Origin: UBA1422 sp041752735
GTDB taxonomy: Bacteria; Bacillota; Clostridia; Peptostreptococcales; Anaerovoracaceae
NCBI GenBank assembly: GCA_041752735.1
Contig: JBGSVW010000029.1
Span: 49,408-113,407, forward strand
Direction of reading: 5' to 3'
Length of the DNA stretch: 64,000 nt
In this document: positions 1 through 6,583 of the stretch, piece after piece
How positions within the stretch are numbered: position 1 is the stretch's first letter
Layout of the letters: each line of letters begins with the position of its first letter
Made by a program: the position numbers and the translations under genes
Notes under the pieces: model-generated
Databases searched by the model: none
What the model was told of the DNA's origin: nothing
The model's input: the letters and a program-made list of their open reading frames with translations, nothing else

Positions 1-2
1 CA

Positions 3-458
3 GGGACCCGTTTGGGTTACACCATTGTACCCCAGGAACTGATTCGATACAAAAGCAGCCTAAACAGACTTTGGATGCGTCGACAATCCACTAAATTCAA
101 TGGCGCACCCTATATCACCCAACGAGCAGGAGCAGCCATTTTTACCCAGGAAGGGCAATCGGAAATACAAAAAAATCTGGCCTATTACCGCCAGAATGCA
201 GATATTATTGCAAAGGGATTGGAAGGACTGGGGATTTGGTATACTGGTGGAAAAAACGCGCCTTACATTTGGCTGAAAACTCCAAGGGGGATGACTTCAT
301 GGGAGTTCTTTGATTTCCTTCTGGAAAAAGCCTGGTTGGTGGGTACCCCCGGTGTGGGTTTTGGTGCCAATGGAGAAGGATTCTTCCGGCTTACCGCGTT
401 TGGCAATCGCGAACATACCATTGAAGCTATGGAGAGGATTCAAAAAATCTGGGCATAA
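3..458 (+). CDS. dapL: LL-diaminopimelate aminotransferase, C-terminal part (5' end outside window)
   Basis: This PLP-dependent class I/II aminotransferase makes LL-diaminopimelate from tetrahydrodipicolinate in lysine and peptidoglycan synthesis. The frame is open from base 3, and the first visible residues, GTRLGYT followed by VPQEL, match the segment just after the PLP-lysine in DapL. The end carries the family-like features GTPGVGFGANGEGFFRLTAF and the final helix. About 150 residues of a roughly 400-residue enzyme are present, and the lysine itself lies outside the window. The TTG at base 12 is not a real start; the gene simply enters from the left edge. It converges on nhaA with 47 bases between them and no clear terminator. 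Confidence 0.88.
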   Translation, partial: GTRLGYTIVPQELIRYKSSLNRLWMRRQSTKFNGAPYITQRAGAAIFTQEGQSEIQKNLAYYRQNADIIAKGLEGLGIWYTGGKNAPYIWLKTPRGMTSWEFFDFLLEKAWLVGTPGVGFGANGEGFFRLTAFGNREHTIEAMERIQKIWA

Positions 459-505
459 CATGAGAGTCTGGATTTCTGTGAAATTGAGGTGGGCGACGAA
501 GCTTT

Positions 506-1822
506 TTATCGATGCGCAGATTTGGACAGCAATACGATGCCAAGTACGGATGCCAATAAAGAAGCCAAAAGAATTGTAAACTTTGCCTGGCTTTGGGCGA
601 TGGACTCCGTAAACGCCAGGTTGGTGATGAAAATTGACATGGTAAACCCGATACCACCCAGACAACCGACACCAAGTAACTGTAATTTCGAAACCCCATC
701 AGGCATACGAGTAATCCCCAATGCATTAGCCAGCAGGACAGACAAAAATATACCTAAAGGTTTACCAATTACTAGACCTGCAAGAATACCCAATGAAATC
801 GGATGTAGAAGAGAAAGACTCTCTCCTCCGCCGATAAACTGGACACCGGCATTTGCAAAGGCAAAGATAGGGAGGATAATAAAATTGGAGACGTCATGTA
901 GTGAATCTTCCAACCGCTGTAAAGGAGAATCTAAATCATTGACGGAGCATTGAATTTTTTTCATAAATTCTCTTTGGCTTTCATCCACCACCATAATCTC
1001 AACAGGCGTATCCGGAAAATCCCGAATAAGATCGCCCGTTTTGTTTTTGAAGACCTTCTGATCCATTTTGCTCCTGGCAGGAATTGTCATAGCTAGAAGC
1101 ACACCGGCAATAGTTGCGTGAATCCCTGAGTTTAGAAGAGCAAACCAAAGTGCCAAACCCAAAATGGCATACGGTAGTGTTTTTCGTACGCCCAATACAT
1201 TTAAAGCAATGGAACTTAGCAATATGATGAGAGCAAATAGCAAACTGGCCCAATTCAAGGGTTCTCCGTAAAAAACCGCGATGACAAGAATAGCACCCAT
1301 ATCATCAAAGATTGCAAGTGCCAGTAAGAATACTTTCAAAGAAAATGGTACGCGATTTCCCAAAATCGCCATGACTCCTAAAGCAAACGCAATGTCTGTA
1401 GCCATTGGAATCCCCCAGCCAGTTGCATAGTCGCCACCAAGATTCAGCAGGAAATACAAGGATGCCGGGACAATCATTCCACCAAGGGCTGCGATGGCTG
1501 GCAATATGGCTTTCTTGACGTTTGAAAGTTCTCCCACCAAAAGCTCCCGCTTGATTTCCAGCCCCACAACAAAGAAAAAAACCACCATCAATCCATCGTT
1601 GATGAAATGCTGGAGACTTGCATCATAACCAAAACCGTCGACGCCAAAATGAAGATCCATGTGGAGAAACGATTCGTAAGATTCTTGGAAAGGCGAATTT
1701 GCTAGAAAAAGCGCAACAAGGGTTCCGACAATCAGAAGAAGCCCCCCAAGAATGCCTTCTTCCAAGAATTTAGACACCGGGCGAGTAAACATCTGCCAAA
1801 GGTGATTCCCCAATTCTTTCAT
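506..1822 (-). CDS. nhaA: Na+/H+ antiporter NhaA
   Basis: A membrane antiporter that expels Na+ (or Li+) in exchange for H+. The 438-residue product has about 12 hydrophobic segments. It carries the NhaA signatures MATDIAFALG (the conserved Asp before the ion site) and AIFDDMGAIL (the paired aspartates of the ion site). It is about 50 residues longer than the E. coli protein; the extra residues form a hydrophilic loop (from roughly FKNKTGDL to LQRLEDSLHD) in the second half. The start has GAGG upstream and lies only 8 bases after the stop of the alarmone synthetase gene, so the two are almost certainly co-transcribed. Confidence 0.95.
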   Translation of the reverse strand: MKELGNHLWQMFTRPVSKFLEEGILGGLLLIVGTLVALFLANSPFQESYESFLHMDLHFGVDGFGYDASLQHFINDGLMVVFFFVVGLEIKRELLVGELSNVKKAILPAIAALGGMIVPASLYFLLNLGGDYATGWGIPMATDIAFALGVMAILGNRVPFSLKVFLLALAIFDDMGAILVIAVFYGEPLNWASLLFALIILLSSIALNVLGVRKTLPYAILGLALWFALLNSGIHATIAGVLLAMTIPARSKMDQKVFKNKTGDLIRDFPDTPVEIMVVDESQREFMKKIQCSVNDLDSPLQRLEDSLHDVSNFIILPIFAFANAGVQFIGGGESLSLLHPISLGILAGLVIGKPLGIFLSVLLANALGITRMPDGVSKLQLLGVGCLGGIGFTMSIFITNLAFTESIAQSQAKFTILLASLLASVLGIVLLSKSAHR

Positions 1823-1830
1823 CTAAAACC

Positions 1831-2502
1831 TCAACTTTCCATGTCAATCATATTTCTGATTTCTTGCATCCGAATATCCATTTCGCTGATGGTATCGGCA
1901 CATTCTAATAGTGCTTTTGAGATTTCCTCTTCGTTTTTGATATTCTTTTTATATTTCAATTTATGTTCCAGGCTGGCCCAAAAATCCATTGCAATTGTTC
2001 GAAACTGAACCTCAACAGCCATCCATTTTTTCTCACTTGATAAGAAGATTGGTATCTCAAGAATCATATGAAGGCTTCGATAACCATTTGGTTTTGGGCT
2101 TTTGATATAGTCTTTTACAACTAGGATTCGGATATCATCTTGCTGCTCAATTAAGCTTGCTATTGTATATATATCCTCAGGAAATGAGCAGACAATCCGT
2201 GCACCGGCGATATCGAAAATGTTTTTCCCCATATTTTCGATGCTAATAGGGATACCCCTTTCCTTGAGCTTGGATACAATACTAAGGGGATTTTTCACTC
2301 TAGTTCTTATGCTTTCGATGGGATTTCGGTTTTGCAATATTAAAAATTCGTCGTTCAGAATTTGAAGTTTAGTCTCCAATTCCCGTAAAGCACATTTATA
2401 GCACATCATAAGCTCATTAAAAGGTAGGGCTCGTTCTGCAAGTATCTCTGGATAATCCGATTCCAAAATTTCTAAAAACTTGAAGTCTTTCACGGTTTCC
2501 AT
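1831..2502 (-). CDS. Small alarmone synthetase ((p)ppGpp synthetase, RelP/RelQ type)
   Basis: A single-domain enzyme expected to make (p)ppGpp or related alarmones from ATP and GTP/GDP. At 223 residues it has the synthetase domain alone, without the hydrolase HD or TGS/ACT domains of long RSH proteins. Visible family features are DIAGARIVCSFPEDIY, the substrate-loop region PKPNGYRSLHMILEIP, and VEVQFRTIAMDFWASLEHKLKYKK, which closely resembles the same stretch of RelP/RelQ. I cannot separate RelP from RelQ by eye. The start has AGGAGG upstream. It is the first gene of an operon with nhaA. Confidence 0.9.
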   Translation of the reverse strand: METVKDFKFLEILESDYPEILAERALPFNELMMCYKCALRELETKLQILNDEFLILQNRNPIESIRTRVKNPLSIVSKLKERGIPISIENMGKNIFDIAGARIVCSFPEDIYTIASLIEQQDDIRILVVKDYIKSPKPNGYRSLHMILEIPIFLSSEKKWMAVEVQFRTIAMDFWASLEHKLKYKKNIKNEEEISKALLECADTISEMDIRMQEIRNMIDMES

Positions 2503-2545
2503 TATATCCTCCTGAGTCTCTGCTCCAACTAATGGGTGTGTATTC

Positions 2546-2574
2546 TTGAATCAGATAGAAAATACTGATACAAT
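2546..2574 (+). promoter_or_regulatory. Sigma-A type promoter for the 2688 gene
   Basis: TTGAAT at 2546-2551, a 17-base spacer, and TACAAT at 2569-2574. This predicts a leader of about 105 AT-rich bases before the gene at 2688. No regulator site was recognised. Confidence 0.6.
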
Positions 2575-2687
2575 ATCCTTAGAATCACAAATAATTTTAT
2601 ATAATATAATTGTACCGTAGCAGAATCAAAGTGTACAGACAAAATCATCACTAATTTCTTAAAGATAATCTCAGAAAGGAGCCAGAT

Positions 2688-3473
2688 ATGAAGAAAAAAG
2701 GTTTTCTTGCAGAATCCAAAGAGTATATTAAGAGCAACAAAAAACGGGCAATTTGGTATTTTGTTCTGCGGGCACTAGTGTTGGTTGCGCTTGTAGCCAG
2801 TATACTTGGCCAAAATTGGAACAATGCTTTTATGTGCATTCTTACTTTAGTGCTTTTTATGATTCCGTCATTTTTGGACCGGAAACTGAATGTCACTTTA
2901 CCCACCACACTTGAAGTGATCATCCTATTATTTATTTTCGCAGCGGAAATACTGGGGGAAGTCAGTTCGTATTATCTTCAGTATGAGCGATGGGATGATA
3001 TGCTCCATACGGCTAATGGCTTCATCATGGCGGCAATCGGGTTTGCTCTCATTGAAATATTCAACAAAAGCGAGAAAATCACTTTTGTTTTGACACCATT
3101 CTTTGTCGCTTTTTTCGCATTCTGTTTTTCCATGACAACTGCTATTATTTGGGAGTTCTTTGAATACTACATGGATGTCTTCACCAAGTCTGATATGCAA
3201 AAAGATACAATCATCACAGCCATATCCTCGGTGCTTTTCAATCCGGAAGGCGCTAATCAGGCAGTGACAATTCCAATAAATAGTATTGTTATCAACGGAC
3301 AACCATGGGATTTTGGGGGATATATTGATATCGGCTTGATTGACACCATGCATGACGCATGGGTCAACTTTATCGGTGCCATTGTATTTAGCATCATTGG
3401 ATTCTTTTATGTGAAAAGCCTGGGAAAAGGCAAGTTTGCATCCAAGTTCATCCCGTCCATCAAGAAAAAATAA
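2688..3473 (+). CDS. Multi-pass membrane protein, possibly DUF2238/YjdF-like
   Basis: I do not recognise a known function. The 261-residue product has a basic N-terminus (about 20 residues), then roughly six hydrophobic segments and a basic C-terminal tail. Notable motifs are WDDMLHTANGF in a mid-protein helix and IIWEFFEYYMD at the end of the fourth helix. A buried D..LHT plus WE.FE pattern recalls the DUF2238/YjdF family of predicted membrane proteins, so that is my tentative placement. The gene stands alone with its own promoter and AGAAAGGAG upstream of the ATG. It converges on the CDGSH gene. Confidence 0.6.
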   Translation: MKKKGFLAESKEYIKSNKKRAIWYFVLRALVLVALVASILGQNWNNAFMCILTLVLFMIPSFLDRKLNVTLPTTLEVIILLFIFAAEILGEVSSYYLQYERWDDMLHTANGFIMAAIGFALIEIFNKSEKITFVLTPFFVAFFAFCFSMTTAIIWEFFEYYMDVFTKSDMQKDTIITAISSVLFNPEGANQAVTIPINSIVINGQPWDFGGYIDIGLIDTMHDAWVNFIGAIVFSIIGFFYVKSLGKGKFASKFIPSIKKK

Positions 3474-3500
3474 AAAAGGAGCAGGTATATCCTACTCCTT
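3466..3500 (-). terminator. Terminator of the CDGSH gene (minus strand)
   Basis: The arms AAGGAGCAGG and CCTACTCCTT (3476-3500) form a hairpin. Read on the minus strand it is followed by an uninterrupted T-rich run (complement of 3464-3476). On the plus strand there is no T tract, so it should mainly serve the minus-strand gene, although it could slow plus-strand transcription as well. Confidence 0.75.
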
Positions 3501-3508
3501 CAATGCCC

Positions 3509-3778
3509 TTACTTAACTAATTCACTCATGATATACGCATGATCGCCTTCATGCGAGCTGTCACAGAAAGGCGGGTTTTTGGTTTTCCTGCATGAGCAAA
3601 GAAAAGCGGTTCTATCTCTCTCAACCGAGAATTCCAATGGTTCAAACTCCGTTCCGACGTGAGATTGGTCGCAAAAAGGCTTATCTGAGGTTTTGCCACA
3701 GGTGCACCAATGATACGTTTCGCCTTTCTTCAAATCTACAGAAATTGGCATATTCGGTTTGTGCTGTGTTTTTTCCAT
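3509..3778 (-). CDS. CDGSH iron-sulfur protein with two CDGSH domains
   Basis: A small predicted [2Fe-2S] protein of 89 residues with two complete CDGSH-type ligand sets, CTCGKTSDKPFCDQSH and CSCRKTKNPPFCDSSH. Each has the C-x-C-x(8)-C-x(3)-H layout expected to hold one cluster through three Cys and one His. Tandem domains in one short chain are typical of prokaryotic class III CDGSH proteins, whose role is probably electron transfer or cluster handling. The start chosen is the ATG at 3778 with GGAG eight bases upstream, rather than the TTG at 3784. Confidence 0.9.
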   Translation of the reverse strand: MEKTQHKPNMPISVDLKKGETYHWCTCGKTSDKPFCDQSHVGTEFEPLEFSVERDRTAFLCSCRKTKNPPFCDSSHEGDHAYIMSELVK

Positions 3779-3983
3779 CTTCAAATCTCCTAATAATCTA
3801 TCTAATCAATGAGTGTCCACGTAGAAAGCAATGGCATTTCTTATGTATATACAATATGATGATTTTATGAGGTATGAATGCAAATGTCAAGTATATGCTT
3901 CAAGTGATATTTAAGTGGTATATTAAATATATTATTAATGCTAATACATAAATAGTAATATGTATAAAAGAAAAGGTAAAAAA

Positions 3984-4493
3984 ATGAACTTCTATGATTT
4001 CAAAGCAAATTCCATGGCTGGGCAAGAGATTAGAATGAATGCATATAAGGGGAAGGTTGTGTTGGTTGTAAACACAGCTAGCAAATGTGGCTTTACACCA
4101 CAGTTCAAAGAATTAGAAGAACTGTACCAAAGATACAAGGGTCAAGGCTTTGTTGTATTAGGATTTCCATCCAATCAATTTGCTAATCAGGACCCGGGAA
4201 GCAACGAAGAAATCGTTGAATTTTGCCAACTGAATTATGGGGTTACATTTCCCATGTTTCAGAAGATTGAAGTAAATGGGAGCGGTGCACACCCACTATT
4301 TCAATTCTTAACAGAAGAAACTAAGTCTATGTTTGGTAAAAAAGTAAAATGGAATTTCACTAAATTCCTTATAGATTCACAGGGAAATATCATCAAACGT
4401 TATGCACCAACAAAAGCACCCATGAGTTTTGAAAGTGATATTCAAGCTTTGCTTAAACCAGCGACTGATGAAATCGCACAGCACATAAAGTAA
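3984..4493 (+). CDS. Glutathione peroxidase family protein
   Basis: A thiol peroxidase of the Gpx family, reducing hydroperoxides; in bacteria of this type the electron donor is usually thioredoxin. The product is about 169 residues. The peroxidatic Cys is in VNTASKCGFTPQ (residue 35), with the conserved FPSNQF and WNFTKFLID blocks that supply the Gln and Trp/Asn of the catalytic tetrad. A second Cys in EFCQLNYGVTFP is at the usual resolving position. It uses Cys, not selenocysteine. The start is the ATG at 3984 with AAAAGG seven bases upstream, not the ATG at 3960. Confidence 0.93.
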   Translation: MNFYDFKANSMAGQEIRMNAYKGKVVLVVNTASKCGFTPQFKELEELYQRYKGQGFVVLGFPSNQFANQDPGSNEEIVEFCQLNYGVTFPMFQKIEVNGSGAHPLFQFLTEETKSMFGKKVKWNFTKFLIDSQGNIIKRYAPTKAPMSFESDIQALLKPATDEIAQHIK

Positions 4494-4575
4494 TTACAAG
4501 AAAATGCCATTATTAAATATTTTTCGCAAAAAGATTGACAAATTGTGGAAACTGTGTAAGAATATTGACATCTAT

Positions 4576-4655
4576 ATATTTAGCAAACATACTGAAAAGT
4601 ATGGACGCAAAGCCACAGGGTCTAAACCTTCGGGAATGACAGCCGGTTGCCCAAT
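4576..4655 (+). ncRNA. Cyclic di-GMP-I (GEMM-I) riboswitch aptamer
   Basis: The region contains the GEMM-I core in order: AGCAAAC, a CATAC/GTATG stem closed by a GAAA-type loop, GGACGCAAAGCCACAGGG, TCTAAACC, and AGCCGGTTGCC. The GACGCAAAGCC and CTAAACC blocks are the hallmark conserved parts of the class I c-di-GMP aptamer. It is followed at once by a terminator-like hairpin and then a pilin-like gene, which fits ligand-controlled transcription termination. The aptamer ends are approximate; a covariance-model search would fix them. Confidence 0.88.
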
Positions 4656-4675
4656 CCAACGAATGTGGATTGGAG

Positions 4676-4716
4676 AAGCATGCGGCACTTGTGGACTCAG
4701 GCAGCTGCTTTTTTAT
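4676..4716 (+). terminator. Expression-platform terminator of the c-di-GMP riboswitch
   Basis: AAGCATGC (4676-4683) pairs with GCAGCTGCTT (4701-4710) with a two-base bulge and is followed by a run of T's. It lies between the aptamer and the pilin gene. A shorter hairpin, CAATCCAAC/GTGGATTG (4652-4670), lies between aptamer and terminator and may take part in switching. Whether ligand turns the gene on or off cannot be decided by eye. Confidence 0.7.
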
Positions 4717-4767
4717 TTAAGCACATTGGATTAATAAAATCGCAGATCCTGTTTGGAGGAGGAGAAG

Positions 4768-5445
4768 ATGAAAAAGTATTTTACAAAAGAAGATGGTCAA
4801 GGGCTAGTTGAATACGCCCTGATTATTGGCCTGATTTCTATTGTTTCGGTTGCTTCGTTGGGATTGCTCTCTAGCGGATTGGGAGACAAGTACGATGCTT
4901 TTGCCAATGTGCTGGAGATAGAACAATTAGAGGACGGTTCCTACTTGATTACAACAGAAGACGGGGTATATATCAAAGATAAACTAGGCAGAATGACGGG
5001 CCCATATAGTGGTGAAGAGACGGATATCAGAATCCCGACCTCGTTGAACGGATTTGCACTCAAAGAAATATATCAGGATGTTTTTAAAGGGAAAAGCCTG
5101 ACTCAGGTTATTTTTGATGCGGGAAGTGGCCTGGTACGAATTCATGCCAGAGCTTTCCAAAACAACGAGTTAAGTTCTGTTGCGTTACCAGAAGGACTGC
5201 AAAGAATTGATCTTTGGGCATTTAAGGACAATAATTTGACAGAAATCACTTTGCCAACAAGTGTGAACACCATTGAACAAAAGGCCTTTGACGGCAACGA
5301 CATCAAGAGAATTACCATTGGTGAAAATGTATCAAGCATTGGTACTAATGCCTTTTCCAACAATACAGAAGGGTTCAAAGCAGCCTATACGTCGGGTGGA
5401 GCAGGAACCTATGTATATTTAAATGGAGACTGGGTGAAACAATAA
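4768..5445 (+). CDS. Flp-type pilin fused to BspA-like leucine-rich repeats
   Basis: A predicted surface protein of 225 residues. The N-terminus is a type IVb (Flp) prepilin: a short leader MKKYFTKEDG, then QGLVEYALIIG with Glu at +5 and Tyr at +6, and a hydrophobic helix to about residue 40. Residues about 85-215 hold LRR_5/BspA-type repeats, for example LSSVALPEGLQRIDLWAF, LTEITLPTSVNTIEQKAF and IKRITIGENVSSIGTNAF. Normal Flp pilins are only about 50-70 residues. The ATG at 4768 has GGAGGAGGAG upstream. Expression is probably set by the c-di-GMP riboswitch just upstream. No tad/flp assembly genes lie in the window. It may present an adhesive domain on a pilus or on the membrane. Confidence 0.85.
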   Translation: MKKYFTKEDGQGLVEYALIIGLISIVSVASLGLLSSGLGDKYDAFANVLEIEQLEDGSYLITTEDGVYIKDKLGRMTGPYSGEETDIRIPTSLNGFALKEIYQDVFKGKSLTQVIFDAGSGLVRIHARAFQNNELSSVALPEGLQRIDLWAFKDNNLTEITLPTSVNTIEQKAFDGNDIKRITIGENVSSIGTNAFSNNTEGFKAAYTSGGAGTYVYLNGDWVKQ

Positions 5446-5495
5446 CTTGTCAAATGAATGAGATAGTGAAACCCGTTAGTTCTTACAAAATAATA

Positions 5496-5539
5496 AAACC
5501 CAGTGAGATTCGATGATGTCTCAATGGGTTTTTGTTTTT
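5496..5539 (+). terminator. Rho-independent terminator after the pilin-LRR gene
   Basis: The arms AAACCCA..TGAGA and TCTCA.TGGGTTT pair around a short loop and are followed by TTTTGTTTTT. It ends the riboswitch-controlled transcript and also separates it from the convergent TetR gene. Confidence 0.85.
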
Positions 5540-5562
5540 CACAAGTTGTGGCAACCGGTCAG

Positions 5563-6132
5563 CTATTCTGTAAGATTTGGTTGCATGAGATTATAAAGGG
5601 CTTCCCGGAAAGTCTCTGTCAGGTCAAATCCGCCATCATCGTTGCACCATGAAACTACCAAACCAAGAAGGATTCTGGTCATGAGAAAATTTAATTCCTC
5701 AGCAGTAAGCTTGGTGACAATTACACCTGATTCGATGCAGTTGTTGATCAAGGGAACGCACCAGGTGTTGGTCAATACATAATTCTTGACGATGGTTTCA
5801 CGATCATCCAGGCTGGCCTTCATTAGTGCCCGAGTAATCGCAACACCTTCTTCTACCATCAGGCTGATGTGGGCTTCCAAAAGGCACCATAGCTTTTCCC
5901 AATCCCCGCTGAACGATAATATGTGGGCAAAAAAGTCCTCTCTGGAGGGAATGGCTTCGGCAAAGTAGGAACAAAGGAGATCTTCTTTGTTGGGGAAATG
6001 ATAATAAAATGCATTCCGGGTCACGCCTGCTGCTTTGCAGATATCATGAACCGTAACATTTGGAAATCCCTTGGCACGGAATAAATCCATTCCGGCCTCT
6101 ATCAATTGTGCTCTGCTGTTGTTTTTTTCCAC
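5563..6132 (-). CDS. TetR/AcrR family transcriptional regulator
   Basis: A dimeric repressor-type regulator of 189 residues. The N-terminal helix-turn-helix is clear: AGMDLFRAKGFPNVTVHDICKAAGVTRNAFYYHFPNKEDLL. The C-terminal part is the variable ligand domain. Translation appears to start at GTG with GAAAGGG upstream. It is divergent from the AOR module, with 142 bases between the two starts, and an inverted repeat TTGAC-9-GTCAA sits in that gap. I infer that it controls the module and perhaps itself; the ligand is unknown. Confidence 0.9.
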   Translation of the reverse strand: MEKNNSRAQLIEAGMDLFRAKGFPNVTVHDICKAAGVTRNAFYYHFPNKEDLLCSYFAEAIPSREDFFAHILSFSGDWEKLWCLLEAHISLMVEEGVAITRALMKASLDDRETIVKNYVLTNTWCVPLINNCIESGVIVTKLTAEELNFLMTRILLGLVVSWCNDDGGFDLTETFREALYNLMQPNLTE

Positions 6133-6179
6133 TTTGTTTCCCTTTCAACTGGTGTTCATTGTATCAGAAGAAAACTAGT

Positions 6180-6198
6180 TTGACAACTGTATGGTCAA
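6180..6198. promoter_or_regulatory. Candidate TetR operator
   Basis: TTGAC (6180-6184) and GTCAA (6194-6198) form a perfect inverted repeat with a 9-base centre, extended on both sides by GTTT-like and AAAC-like sequence. It lies between the TetR gene and the AOR module, just upstream of the module's -35 box. Confidence 0.5.
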
Positions 6199-6208
6199 TG
6201 AAACAGGA

Positions 6209-6237
6209 TTGACAAATTGTAATACATATGAAATAAT
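6209..6237 (+). promoter_or_regulatory. Promoter of the AOR module
   Basis: TTGACA (6209-6214), a 17-base spacer, and AATAAT (6232-6237), placed about 30 bases before the ribosome site of the first gene. The -35 box is a perfect consensus match. Confidence 0.7.
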
Positions 6238-6274
6238 TAAGCATACACTTGTATTGTAAAAAGGAGGCCCAAAA

Positions 6275-6583
6275 ATGAAACAGTTGATTCAATATTTCAT
6301 CGCGGTTATCCTATGGATTGTCGCAATCATCCTATGGGCGGCTGGAGTTACATTCTGGCTTTTCGGTGCACTTCTGATTCTGCATTTTGTCGAGTTGCTT
6401 GTCATCGGTTATCGGACTGGCAGACAATTCGGCGTATCGGTCATCCGCTCGATTTTATTCTGCATGCTTTTCGGATACCTTTGGTGGCTTCCCATACGAA
6501 GGAAAATGAAAGAAGATGAGCTATCTGAAGCTGATTTTATCGAAGATGGTTTGGAACCTTGGAGAGAGAAGGTGATGTCATGA
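6275..6583 (+). CDS. Small membrane protein, first gene of the AOR module
   Basis: I do not recognise a family. The 102-residue product has two or three hydrophobic stretches (about residues 5-40 and 55-75), then an acidic tail (KEDELSEADFIEDGLEPW). AAGGAGG lies upstream of the ATG. Its stop codon overlaps the start of the DUF362 gene (ATGA), so the two are translationally coupled. It may tether the Fe-S and AOR partners to the membrane, but that is only suggested by position. Confidence 0.75.
   Translation: MKQLIQYFIAVILWIVAIILWAAGVTFWLFGALLILHFVELLVIGYRTGRQFGVSVIRSILFCMLFGYLWWLPIRRKMKEDELSEADFIEDGLEPWREKVMS

Noticed and set aside
310..579. Plus-strand frame overlapping the dapL end
   Set aside because: It overlaps dapL in another frame and continues antisense to nhaA.
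489..953. 154-codon plus-strand frame opposite nhaA
   Set aside because: It is an antisense shadow of a clearly conserved membrane protein gene; no ribosome site and no family resemblance.
4504..4734. 76-codon open frame between gpx and the pilin-LRR gene
   Set aside because: It runs through the c-di-GMP riboswitch and its terminator, has no ribosome site, and its product is low-complexity and basic.
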